Shown piece after piece: positions 6,614 to 14,171 of a DNA stretch of 17,481 nucleotides. Made by a program: the position numbers and the translations under genes. The notes under the pieces are model-generated. The model worked only from the letters and a program-made list of their open reading frames with translations, searched no databases and was not told the DNA's origin. This DNA comes from JAFGJQ01 sp964586145 (lineage in GTDB: Bacteria; Planctomycetota; Phycisphaerae; UBA1845): positions 1 through 17,481 of the forward strand of contig CAZPHH010000096.1 in NCBI GenBank assembly GCA_964586145.1. Reading direction: 5' to 3'. Each line of letters opens with the position of its first letter. Position 1 is the first letter of the stretch.

Positions 6614-7186
6614 TCAAGGACGGGACTCCCCAAAGACGTGGGCGGTGAACGTCTCCAGGATGGCCCGGGGGTCTTTGTAGGCGTCCGTGTCCAGGCCGGC
6701 CTTGCGGCCGAGCTGCTGGAGGTACGTCTGGCGGTCCCAGCCTTGCTCGACGGGCACCTGGGGCAGGAACAGCCCCCGGTGACCGCCCAGGGTGAGGATC
6801 ACGCCGTCCCTGCCGACCTGCACGTCGTCCGGTCCGCGCACCGGCGTGGGCGGTCCCAGGACCGAAATCTCGATGTCGACCTGCCCCAGTTCGTCCGGCT
6901 GAATGCGGAAGCCCTCAAACCGCGGGTCGCGGCAGGCCTGCACGGCGTTGTGGACAATGTTCTCATAGAGCGGTTCGTGCGGCAGGACGGACCCGATGCA
7001 CCCCCGAAGCATCCCACCCTTGCGCAGCGTCACAAATGCCGCCCCGTGCGCCCGCAGGGCGTCGTCCAGCCGCGGATCATCCTTCGGGACGCGAAGCAAC
7101 TTCCCCGAGCGGATCAGCATCTCCACTTGCGTGCGGGCGAGATCGAGGAGTGTTCTCTGCTGGGTATCCGTCAACGGTCCGCTCAT
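6614..7186 (-). CDS. AMMECR1-domain protein (AmmeMemoRadiSam system protein A family)
   Basis: The 190-residue protein carries the AMMECR1 domain over nearly its whole length. The invariant LRGCIGS motif is at 60-66, followed by the family blocks NAVQACRDPRFEGF and VDIEISVLGPP, and GHRGLFLPQVPVEQGWD. The biochemical function of the family is not known. In many bacteria and archaea it is found with a Memo-type protein and a radical SAM enzyme; neither is in this window. The ATG at 7186 forms an ATGA overlap with the stop of the upstream SDR gene, so it is probably translated together with it. A longer reading of the same frame exists further upstream, but it runs antisense-like through the SDR gene and is not supported. 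Confidence 0.93.
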   Translation of the reverse strand: MSGPLTDTQQRTLLDLARTQVEMLIRSGKLLRVPKDDPRLDDALRAHGAAFVTLRKGGMLRGCIGSVLPHEPLYENIVHNAVQACRDPRFEGFRIQPDELGQVDIEISVLGPPTPVRGPDDVQVGRDGVILTLGGHRGLFLPQVPVEQGWDRQTYLQQLGRKAGLDTDAYKDPRAILETFTAHVFGESRP

Positions 7187-7926
7187 CGAATGCTCCGTCC
7201 GCCGTCCACGTTCAGAATCTGCCCGGTGATGTAGTCGCCGCTTTCCGCCAGGAACCGCACGGTTCGTGCGATGTCCTCCGGCGTGCCGGCCCGCTTCAGC
7301 GGCACTTTGTCCACAAGGCGCTGCCGCACCTGGTCCTCGTAGTCTTCCGGAAACACCGCAATGCCTGGGGCAACGCCGTTCACCTGCACGCGCGGCGCCA
7401 GGGCCCGCGCCAAGGTCTTGGTCAGGCAGACCAGCGCCGCCTTGGAGGCGCAGTAGGCCAAATGCCCCGGCCAGGGACGGTCCGCCGCAATGTCGCATAG
7501 GTTGATGATTTTCCCACCGGCCCGAAGCAGATGCTCGCGGGCGGCGGCGGCCAGGGCCGCGGGCGCCGTGACGTTGATCCGCATCGTCCGATCCCAGTCG
7601 TCGATGGAGAAGCTCTCCAGCGTCATTCGTTCGAACACGGAGGCGTTGTTCACCAGAATCTGCAATCCGCCGAGAGCCGCCACGGTCCGCTCCACGATCT
7701 CACCGGCGGCTTCCGGGCGTCGCAGGTCGCCGGGCACGACCTCGCATCGGCGTCCGGCCGCAACGATCCGGTTCGCCACCTCCTGAGCGTCCCCCCGGGA
7801 TCGGTGGCAGTGCAGCGCAACGTCGCAGCCCGCGCCGGCGAGTTCCAGAGCGATGGCCCGCCCCACGCGGCGGGCGCCTCCGGTCACCAGCGCCACCGTG
7901 CCTTGCAGCTTCACCCGGCACCTCAC
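7183..7926 (-). CDS. Short-chain dehydrogenase/reductase, pteridine reductase-like (FolM/PTR1 type)
   Basis: This NAD(P)H-dependent Rossmann enzyme has 247 residues. TGGARRVG at 15-22 binds the cofactor; the Arg-Arg form is typical of pteridine reductases. NNAS follows at 93-96. Where most SDRs have a catalytic Ser, this protein has NLCDIAADR with Asp145. Together with Tyr158 and Lys162 (YCASK) this gives the Asp-Tyr-Lys set of PTR1 and FolM. The following region LARALAPRVQVNGVAPGIAV also looks like E. coli FolM (dihydromonapterin reductase). I infer reduction of a pterin, perhaps tetrahydromonapterin or folate related; the substrate is unproven. The GTG at 7926 overlaps the preceding stop as GTGA. 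A second GTG at 7914, giving the usual VKLQG start, has a good GAGGTG upstream and may be the true start. Confidence 0.88.
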   Translation of the reverse strand: MRCRVKLQGTVALVTGGARRVGRAIALELAGAGCDVALHCHRSRGDAQEVANRIVAAGRRCEVVPGDLRRPEAAGEIVERTVAALGGLQILVNNASVFERMTLESFSIDDWDRTMRINVTAPAALAAAAREHLLRAGGKIINLCDIAADRPWPGHLAYCASKAALVCLTKTLARALAPRVQVNGVAPGIAVFPEDYEDQVRQRLVDKVPLKRAGTPEDIARTVRFLAESGDYITGQILNVDGGRSIR

Positions 7927-8351
7927 GGATCAGATGGAGGTAGATCCCCCGGTGGCTCGTTCTCTTCCGTCGGCTCGTCCGGCAGTCGATGCTGCGACCA
8001 CACGTCATCCGTGGGCGTCGGCGCCGCCTTCCCGCGGGCCAGGCGCCGGCGGTATCTTCGTGAGGCCGTCACCAGGGCCAGGGCCGCCACGACGAAGACA
8101 AGCAGGAGGATGATACCATAGACAATCGCCACTGTGGCCGCCACCGTCCGCTCGCGGTCTGTCGGGGGTGTGGCTGCCACTGCGGGCGGCTCGATGACGA
8201 CGCCCTCCGATGCGGCTTCGTGGCGAAACGCGCCCAAGCCCAGCGCAAGCAGCAGCAACCCCACCCCCACCAGCAACACCACGAGCGCCAGCCGCACTCG
8301 CTGCGGACTCTGCGCGTCGCCGTTCAGCAGGTCACTGCGTTGCCTTGTCAT
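7923..8351 (-). CDS. Small protein with two membrane segments, function unknown
   Basis: The 142-residue product has a charged N-terminus, a membrane segment at about 19-41, a loop of roughly 28 residues, and a second membrane segment at about 70-95. A strongly basic stretch (RRYRRRLARGK) follows the second segment and would keep the C-terminal tail in the cytoplasm by the positive-inside rule. The tail is rich in Pro, Asp and Glu. I do not recognise a family. Its ATG overlaps the DnaJ stop as ATGA, and its stop overlaps the SDR start as GTGA, so it is expressed with the co-chaperone and the reductase. That close packing makes a real gene very likely even without homologs in view. Confidence 0.85.
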   Translation of the reverse strand: MTRQRSDLLNGDAQSPQRVRLALVVLLVGVGLLLLALGLGAFRHEAASEGVVIEPPAVAATPPTDRERTVAATVAIVYGIILLLVFVVAALALVTASRRYRRRLARGKAAPTPTDDVWSQHRLPDEPTEENEPPGDLPPSDP

Positions 8352-9322
8352 GGCTTTCCCACTTGCCAGCGGACATTGGACCTCGGGTCTTGGTTCAGGG
8401 TGCCCCGGAGCTGCTCCAGGAGTTGCCGCTGCGTCTCATCCAGCGACCGTGGCGCCACAACCTGGACCACCACGATCTGATCCCCCGCCGTTCCGTTCGG
8501 CGGCTGAATGCCCTTGCCCCGCAAACGCAGCCGGGCCCCGCTGGACGTTCCGGGTGGAATCGTCAGTGTAACCGGCCCGGAGAGCGTGGGCACCTCCAGC
8601 TTCTCCCCCAGCGCGGCCTCCACAATGGAGATCGGCAGGTCCACATGGATGTCCAGCCCATCACGCCGGAAATACGGATGCCGGCCGACCTCACAGCGCA
8701 AATACAGATTGCCGGCGGCCCCGCCCGCTCGGCCGGAGCCGCCGCGGCCGCGGATTCGGATGCGGCTCCCGTCTTCCACGCCGGCCGGAATTTTCACCTG
8801 CAGGGTCTCGCGAGCCTTCCCGTCCGAGTGAAGGGGCACATCCACCGTGGCGCCGCGCACCGCCTCCTCGAACGATAGCCGAACGACTCTCTCTTCATCC
8901 CGGCCCTGGGCCGGCTGCGCCCCCGCCCGCCGTCTTCGTCCGGTACGCGTGGCGCCCCCGCCAAACAGATCGCCGAACACGCTCGCCCCGCTTCCCCCGC
9001 CGCCGAACGCACTGAACAGATCCTGCAGATCATCGAACGGAATCTGCGAACCCCCGCCCCAGGTGTAGACCCGCTGGCCGGTCGGCTGCGTCTCCCAGCG
9101 CCCGACCGCGGCCTCGCCGAACTGGTCGTACTCGGCTCGCTTGTCCTTGTCGCCGAGCACGTCATAGGCGGCCTGCACCTCCTTGAAGCGTCCCTCCGCG
9201 GAGGGATCGTTCGGGTTGCGGTCTGGGTGATACTTCTTGATTAGACGGCGATACGCCCGCTTGATCTCGTCGGCCGAGGCCGTACGGTCAACGCCAAGAA
9301 CTTCGTAATAGTCACGTCCCAT
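8348..9322 (-). CDS. DnaJ-type co-chaperone lacking the zinc finger (CbpA-like)
   Basis: The protein has 324 residues. A J domain (about 4-67) contains the HPD motif at 32-34, which stimulates the ATPase of DnaK. A Gly/Phe-rich linker (about 88-123) and a basic Arg-rich stretch follow. The two C-terminal substrate-binding domains (about 145-310) come next, with LQVKIPAGVEDGSRIRIRG and LTIPPGTSSGARLRLRGKG. The CxxCxGxG zinc finger of true DnaJ is missing, which is the CbpA/DnaJ class II layout. I take ATG 9322 (MGRDYYEVLG) as the start; a GTG at 9346 is possible but adds eight residues of no family similarity. No clear ribosome binding site is seen for either. It is the first gene of the coupled set with the two-TM protein, SDR and AMMECR1 genes. 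Confidence 0.93.
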   Translation of the reverse strand: MGRDYYEVLGVDRTASADEIKRAYRRLIKKYHPDRNPNDPSAEGRFKEVQAAYDVLGDKDKRAEYDQFGEAAVGRWETQPTGQRVYTWGGGSQIPFDDLQDLFSAFGGGGSGASVFGDLFGGGATRTGRRRRAGAQPAQGRDEERVVRLSFEEAVRGATVDVPLHSDGKARETLQVKIPAGVEDGSRIRIRGRGGSGRAGGAAGNLYLRCEVGRHPYFRRDGLDIHVDLPISIVEAALGEKLEVPTLSGPVTLTIPPGTSSGARLRLRGKGIQPPNGTAGDQIVVVQVVAPRSLDETQRQLLEQLRGTLNQDPRSNVRWQVGKP

Positions 9323-9366
9323 CGCTGTTGCTGGAATCCAAATCACAGGGCGGCAGTCGCGTAGGG

Positions 9367-9395
9367 ATTATAGACCGGCTCCGCCGCGTTGAAAA
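9367..9395 (-). promoter_or_regulatory. Promoter of the dnaJ-type operon
   Basis: On the minus strand TTTTCA (9390-9395, four of six matches to the -35 consensus) and a perfect TATAAT (9367-9372) are 17 bases apart. The predicted start, near 9360, gives a leader of about 38 bases to the ATG at 9322. The element sits in the 93-base divergent gap shared with the nitrilase-family gene on the other strand. I see no CIRCE-type inverted repeat. Confidence 0.65.
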
Positions 9396-9415
9396 GCAGG
9401 CCGGGCACACCTACC

Positions 9416-10858
9416 ATGCCGCAGATGTCCGCGCCACCCGCCATTCTCCGCGTGGCGGCAGCCCAGTTGCCCGCCACCCGACTGGCCGAGGGCCCTCGTG
9501 CCCTCGATCTGATCGACGCGGCCATCGCGGACGCCGCCGCCCGTGGAGTTGATCTGCTGGTCCTGCCGGAGGGTGCGTACCCGTCCTACTACCTGCCCGG
9601 CGTCGCGGAGTTTCGCGAGGCGGGGCTGATGCCGAATCGCGATTTCCTCGCTTGGCTGGGCGAACGCGCCCGGCGGCACCACCTGCACCTGATCTGCGGC
9701 TACGTGGAGGATCAGGGCGACGGCCTCTGCAACGCGGCGGCCCTTGTGGATGACGTGGGCGAGGTTGTGGGGATTGCCCGCAAATCGTTCCTGTGGGGTG
9801 ACGACAACCGGGTGTTCCGACCGGGTGACCGGCTCGAAGTGTTTGACACCCGGATTGGCCGGATCGGCATCGCCATCTGCGCGGACGTCCGGGCGCCGGA
9901 GACGACGGCGGGCCTGGCCGCCCTCGGAGCGCAGCTCATCGCCGTGCCGACGTGCTGGGTGAACGTGAAGCGCCGTCCCGGCGAGTACTACAACCCGCAG
10001 CCGGATTTTCTGATCGAGGCCCGGGGGCTGGAAATTGGCCTTCCGTTCGTCTGCGCCAACAAGGTCGGCGTAGAGACCGACACGCTGAGCTACTGCGGCT
10101 TCAGCCTGATCACCGACGCAAACGCCCGCGTGCTGGCCAAGGCGCCACCGGATGCGCCCGCCCTGCTCTGCGCCGAAGTCCAGCCGGCCCCACCTCGCCC
10201 GCCAGCCATTCCCGGCTGGGCTCGTTCGCGTTTATTTGATTCCGCACCTGCGGAGCAGGCGGCGGTGGAGGCGGACGAACCCGTCAGGATTGCGGCCATT
10301 CCATCTGCCTCGCTGATTCACGCGGACGGTGGGATGGAGTTGCTCCGCCGCCTGGCGGCGGACGGAGTGGTCGCGGCCGTCTCCGCGTTGCCGTCCATGG
10401 CGGCGGCGGACGATGTGGCCCTGCTGGCCCGGACACTCGGCATCGAGCTGGTCAGCTACGCGGAGCCGGAGCGGATGCGATTGGCCGCTTTCGGCGGGTA
10501 CGCCGCATTGTCCGGCGACGACGTGCGATCGTTCGCCCCGACCCGCGCCCTGACGCTGGACGGGGCCGCCGTTCTGTTCGTGATCCATCCGCCGGACGCC
10601 CTTCCGCTGCTCCGTGCACGCGCCGTCGAGAACCGCGTGGTGCTGGCGGCTGCCGGGGCCGAAACCGCGTTCATCCTCGGCCCGGACGGCACCGTGCTGG
10701 CTCGGACATCATCGAACCCGTGCGAGCCGGTGACCGCAACGGTCGACTTGACGTCCGTCCGCGACAAGACCGTCTTCCCCGGCACCCACATCTTCGAGCA
10801 GCGCAAGCCCCGAGCCTACGCCGCCGCGTTCGGCGAGCCGGTGCAGACCTCCGTTTGA
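9416..10858 (+). CDS. Nitrilase-superfamily protein with two carbon-nitrogen hydrolase folds, the second apparently inactive
   Basis: The protein has 480 residues, well above the 260-330 of a single-domain nitrilase. The N-terminal domain (about 10-260) has all three catalytic residues: Glu52 in LPEGAYPSYY, Lys123 in ARKSFLWGDDNR and Cys155 in AICADVRAPE. The C-terminal part (about 290-475) resembles a second copy of the same fold, ending RARAVENRVVLAAAGAETAF, then GPDGTVLAR. At the places of the catalytic residues it has ALPSM, no matching Lys, and VIHPPDA instead of the Cys motif, so it is probably structural or binds a partner. The substrate (an amide or nitrile) cannot be read from sequence. 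I chose ATG 9416; a TTG at 9389 and an ATG at 9425 are alternatives. valS follows after 72 bases with no terminator. Confidence 0.87.
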   Translation: MPQMSAPPAILRVAAAQLPATRLAEGPRALDLIDAAIADAAARGVDLLVLPEGAYPSYYLPGVAEFREAGLMPNRDFLAWLGERARRHHLHLICGYVEDQGDGLCNAAALVDDVGEVVGIARKSFLWGDDNRVFRPGDRLEVFDTRIGRIGIAICADVRAPETTAGLAALGAQLIAVPTCWVNVKRRPGEYYNPQPDFLIEARGLEIGLPFVCANKVGVETDTLSYCGFSLITDANARVLAKAPPDAPALLCAEVQPAPPRPPAIPGWARSRLFDSAPAEQAAVEADEPVRIAAIPSASLIHADGGMELLRRLAADGVVAAVSALPSMAAADDVALLARTLGIELVSYAEPERMRLAAFGGYAALSGDDVRSFAPTRALTLDGAAVLFVIHPPDALPLLRARAVENRVVLAAAGAETAFILGPDGTVLARTSSNPCEPVTATVDLTSVRDKTVFPGTHIFEQRKPRAYAAAFGEPVQTSV

Positions 10859-10930
10859 ACAAACCGGCCCCCGGCGATACGCTGGCGGGTTCGCGGAGCG
10901 GCGTGTCCGCCCGGCGGGGATTTGCGAATC

Positions 10931-13900
10931 ATGAGTGGAAACGTCGAGCTGGAAAAGGTTTACAACCCGGAAGCCGTCGAAGCAGGCATCTACGCCCTGT
11001 GGGAGCAGAAGGGCTGCTTCCGGGCCGTACCCGACGCCCGACCGCGAGACCAGCGGCACGTCATCATGATCCCGCTGCCCAACGTGACCGGGGCCCTGCA
11101 CCTGGGGCACGCGATCAACAACACCCTGCAAGACATCGTCACCCGCATGCAGCGGATGAAGGGCAAGAACACGCTCTGGCAGCCGGGGACCGACCACGCG
11201 GGGATCGCCACGCAGGCGGTCGTGGAGCGCCGCATCTTCGAGGAAGAGGGCAAGAGCCGGCACGACCTGGGCCGCGAGAAGCTGGTCGAGCGCATCTGGC
11301 AGTGGAAGGACCAGTACGAGAAACGCATTCTCAGCCAGCTCAAACTGCTGGGGGCCTCGTGCGACTGGAAACGCACCCGGTTCACCCTGGACGAGGTGTG
11401 CGCGAAGGCCGTCCGCCACGCGTTCTTCAAAATGTTCAAGGACGGGCTGATCTTCCGCGGCAAGCGGCTGGTGAACTGGGACACCCAGCTCCAGACCGCC
11501 GTCGCGGACGACGAGGTGTACCACGAAGCCGTCAAAGGCCACTTCTGGCACTTCAAGTACCCGGTGATCGATCCGCAGCCGGGCGAGCCTCAGCATGTGC
11601 TCATCGCCACCACCCGGCCGGAGACCATGCTGGCCGACACCGCGGTGGCCGTCCATCCGGACCCCGAGGGCGAGCTGGCCCGTCGGGAGGCGCAGCTTCG
11701 CTCGGAATTGGCGGCAGCAGCCGGTCGCGAGAAGAAGGAAATCGAGCAGAGGTTGGAGGGTATCGCTCGGCGTCGTGAGGAATACCTACCCACCCTGCTG
11801 CGGCTGCGCGACATGGCCCGGGCCGGGCGCAAAGTCATGCTGCCGCTGGTCAACCGTCCCATCCCGCTGGTGGCCGACGAGTGGGCCGACCCGGAGAAGG
11901 GCACCGGGTGCGTGAAAATCACACCCGCGCACGACCCGAACGACTACGACGTCGGCCAGCGGCACGGACTGCCGATGGTCAACGCCCTCACGCCGGACGG
12001 CAAGGTGGCGCCGCTCATCGAGCCGGACGGCTCACTGAACCCCCACAGCGACCGCTACGCGGGACTGGTGTTCGCCGCCGAGGGTCGCAAACGCGTGGTG
12101 GACGACTTGGAAGCCGCCGGGCTGATCGATCACGTGGACGATCACGAAATGGAGGTGGGGCACAGCGACCGAAGCAAGACGCCGATCGAGCCGTACCTGT
12201 CCGACCAGTGGTTCGTGCGGATGGGCGACGTGGAAGGCGGCATCACGCTGGCCGACGGCACGAAATCGCCCGGCCTCGCCCAGGCTGCCATGGACGCCGT
12301 GACCGGCGGCCGGGTGAAGATTTTCCCGGAGCGTTACACAAAGACCTACCTCGACTGGCTCGGCGAAAAACGCGATTGGTGCATCAGCCGGCAACTCTGG
12401 TGGGGGCACCGCCTTCCGGTTTGGTCTCTTCCGTTCGAAGGAACGCGGATGTCGGATGCGTTACTTGCACCCGGAGACCTTTCGAGGCAGGCGGACGACG
12501 TCATTTCAGCCATCACGGAGAAACACCCGGACAAGATCGCGGTCCGCCGAACAGCGGATGGAAGTCGCATCGACGTGTGCCTGCTGGAAGATGACCAAGA
12601 CGTCCAGAGACTGCTTGAGGCTGCGAGCTTCACTCAGAGCGATGACGTCCTCGACACCTGGTTCAGCTCGCAGCTTTGGCCGTTCAGCACACTGGGGTGG
12701 CCGGATGACACGGAGGACCTGCGCTATTACTACCCCGGCAGCGTGCTGATCACGTCGCGGGACATCATCACACTGTGGGTGGCCCGCATGGTGCTGAGCG
12801 GTCTGTACCTGATGGGCGACGTTCCGTTCCAGCACGTGTACATCCACACGAAGATCCTCGACGGCCGGGGCGAGGGGATGAGCAAGTCCAAGGGCAACGG
12901 GGTGGACCCGGTGGACATCATCCAGCTCTACGGGGCGGACGCCCTGCGCTATACCATGGCCGACATCGCCACGGAGCTGCAGGACGTGCGCATGCCGGTG
13001 GAGTACCGCTGCCCGCACTGCACGAACCTGACGCCGCAGACGGAGGTGGTGCCGCGCAACCGCCGGCCGTCCGAGGTTTTCAAGGTCAAATGCAAGCACT
13101 GCGGCGAAATGTTCGCCACGCAATGGGCCGACGAGGACACGAAGATCGCCCTGCACGTGGCCTACGAAACGTCTGACCGTGTGGAGCTCGGCCGCAACCT
13201 GTGCAACAAGCTGTGGAACGCCGCCCGCTTCGCCTTCCGCAACCTGGAGGGCGTGGAATACAGCCGGCTGGACATTACGAGCCTGCCGCCGGAGGACCGC
13301 TGGGTTCTCGCGGAGCTTTCTCGCGTGGTGCGGGAGGTGAACAGCCTCATGGCGCGGTACCAGTTCTCCGCGACGGTGCGGCGCATCCGCGAGTTCTTCT
13401 GGGACAGCCTGTGCGACTGGTACATCGAGCTCACCAAGCCGCGCATGGCCGAGGATGCTTCACCCGACCGGCGTGGGGCCGAGGCCCGGCAGGTGCTCGC
13501 GTTCTGCCTGGACCAGGTGCTGCGGCTGTTCCACCCGATCATCCCGTACATCACGGAGCGGCTGTGGCAGCAGCTTGCCATGATCGCCCCGCACCGCGGG
13601 CTGCCCGGGCTGGCAGAGCCGCGGATGAGCGAAGTGCTGACGGTCGCCGATTTCCCGCCGGAGGCCGGCTGGCCGGGGCTGGACGATGTGAAGATCATCG
13701 AGATCTTCCAGGACCTGCAGGACGCGACCCGCGGCGTGCGTGATCTGCGGAGCAAGTGCAACGTGCTGCCGAAGGTGAAGGTCACCGTCACGCTGAAGGT
13801 GCCGGCCGACCACGTGGAATCGCTCCGCAGCCAGGCCCACATCATCCAGGAGATGGCCGGCGTGGAGACGCTGCACGTGGTGTCTGAGGCCGCCCGACCA

Positions 13901-14161
13901 AGGAACTCTGCGTCCACCGTGGTGGGTGCGGTGCAGATTCTGGTACATGACGTGAGCGACGACGAGGCGGAGAGCAAGCGCGTCGAGAAAGACCTGGCCG
14001 GTGTGGAAAAGCAGATCGCCGGCAAGGAATCCAAGCTTGCCAACGAGAAGTTCGTGCTCAACGCCAAGCCCGAGGTGGTGGAGGCCGAGCGCCAGCGCCT
14101 CACCGACCTGCTCGCCCAGCGGCAGACGCTGACCCAAGCGCTGCGCGACCTGGCCGAATAA
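10931..14161 (+). CDS. valS: Valyl-tRNA synthetase with two unusual insertions
   Basis: This class I synthetase charges tRNA-Val and removes mischarged threonine. The 1076-residue protein is longer than the about 880-950 common in bacteria. It has the HIGH motif as HLGH (57-60), the editing domain from about 205 to 425 with TTRPETML and TPAHDPNDY, and the WWGHRLPVW block. DTWFSSQLWPFSTLGW follows, then the KMSKS motif as GMSKS (649-653). The anticodon-binding domain starts at CNKLWNAARF, and a C-terminal coiled-coil arm covers 1012-1075. Two insertions stand out: a charged coiled-coil at 243-300 in the editing region and a zinc ribbon at 690-732 (Cys694, 697, 721, 724) after KMSKS. The ATG at 10931 has GGGGA upstream; a TTG at 10922 is less likely. 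Confidence 0.98.
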   Translation: MSGNVELEKVYNPEAVEAGIYALWEQKGCFRAVPDARPRDQRHVIMIPLPNVTGALHLGHAINNTLQDIVTRMQRMKGKNTLWQPGTDHAGIATQAVVERRIFEEEGKSRHDLGREKLVERIWQWKDQYEKRILSQLKLLGASCDWKRTRFTLDEVCAKAVRHAFFKMFKDGLIFRGKRLVNWDTQLQTAVADDEVYHEAVKGHFWHFKYPVIDPQPGEPQHVLIATTRPETMLADTAVAVHPDPEGELARREAQLRSELAAAAGREKKEIEQRLEGIARRREEYLPTLLRLRDMARAGRKVMLPLVNRPIPLVADEWADPEKGTGCVKITPAHDPNDYDVGQRHGLPMVNALTPDGKVAPLIEPDGSLNPHSDRYAGLVFAAEGRKRVVDDLEAAGLIDHVDDHEMEVGHSDRSKTPIEPYLSDQWFVRMGDVEGGITLADGTKSPGLAQAAMDAVTGGRVKIFPERYTKTYLDWLGEKRDWCISRQLWWGHRLPVWSLPFEGTRMSDALLAPGDLSRQADDVISAITEKHPDKIAVRRTADGSRIDVCLLEDDQDVQRLLEAASFTQSDDVLDTWFSSQLWPFSTLGWPDDTEDLRYYYPGSVLITSRDIITLWVARMVLSGLYLMGDVPFQHVYIHTKILDGRGEGMSKSKGNGVDPVDIIQLYGADALRYTMADIATELQDVRMPVEYRCPHCTNLTPQTEVVPRNRRPSEVFKVKCKHCGEMFATQWADEDTKIALHVAYETSDRVELGRNLCNKLWNAARFAFRNLEGVEYSRLDITSLPPEDRWVLAELSRVVREVNSLMARYQFSATVRRIREFFWDSLCDWYIELTKPRMAEDASPDRRGAEARQVLAFCLDQVLRLFHPIIPYITERLWQQLAMIAPHRGLPGLAEPRMSEVLTVADFPPEAGWPGLDDVKIIEIFQDLQDATRGVRDLRSKCNVLPKVKVTVTLKVPADHVESLRSQAHIIQEMAGVETLHVVSEAARPRNSASTVVGAVQILVHDVSDDEAESKRVEKDLAGVEKQIAGKESKLANEKFVLNAKPEVVEAERQRLTDLLAQRQTLTQALRDLAE

Positions 14162-14171
14162 CCGCGTTAGC

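Noticed and set aside
6514..6633. N-terminal extension of PheA from a TTG codon
   Set aside because: The extra 40 residues have no similarity to the chorismate mutase domain, and a promoter-like sequence lies inside them.
10709..11656. Minus-strand open frame of about 315 codons
   Set aside because: Antisense to the end of the nitrilase-family gene and the start of valS; no recognisable motif.
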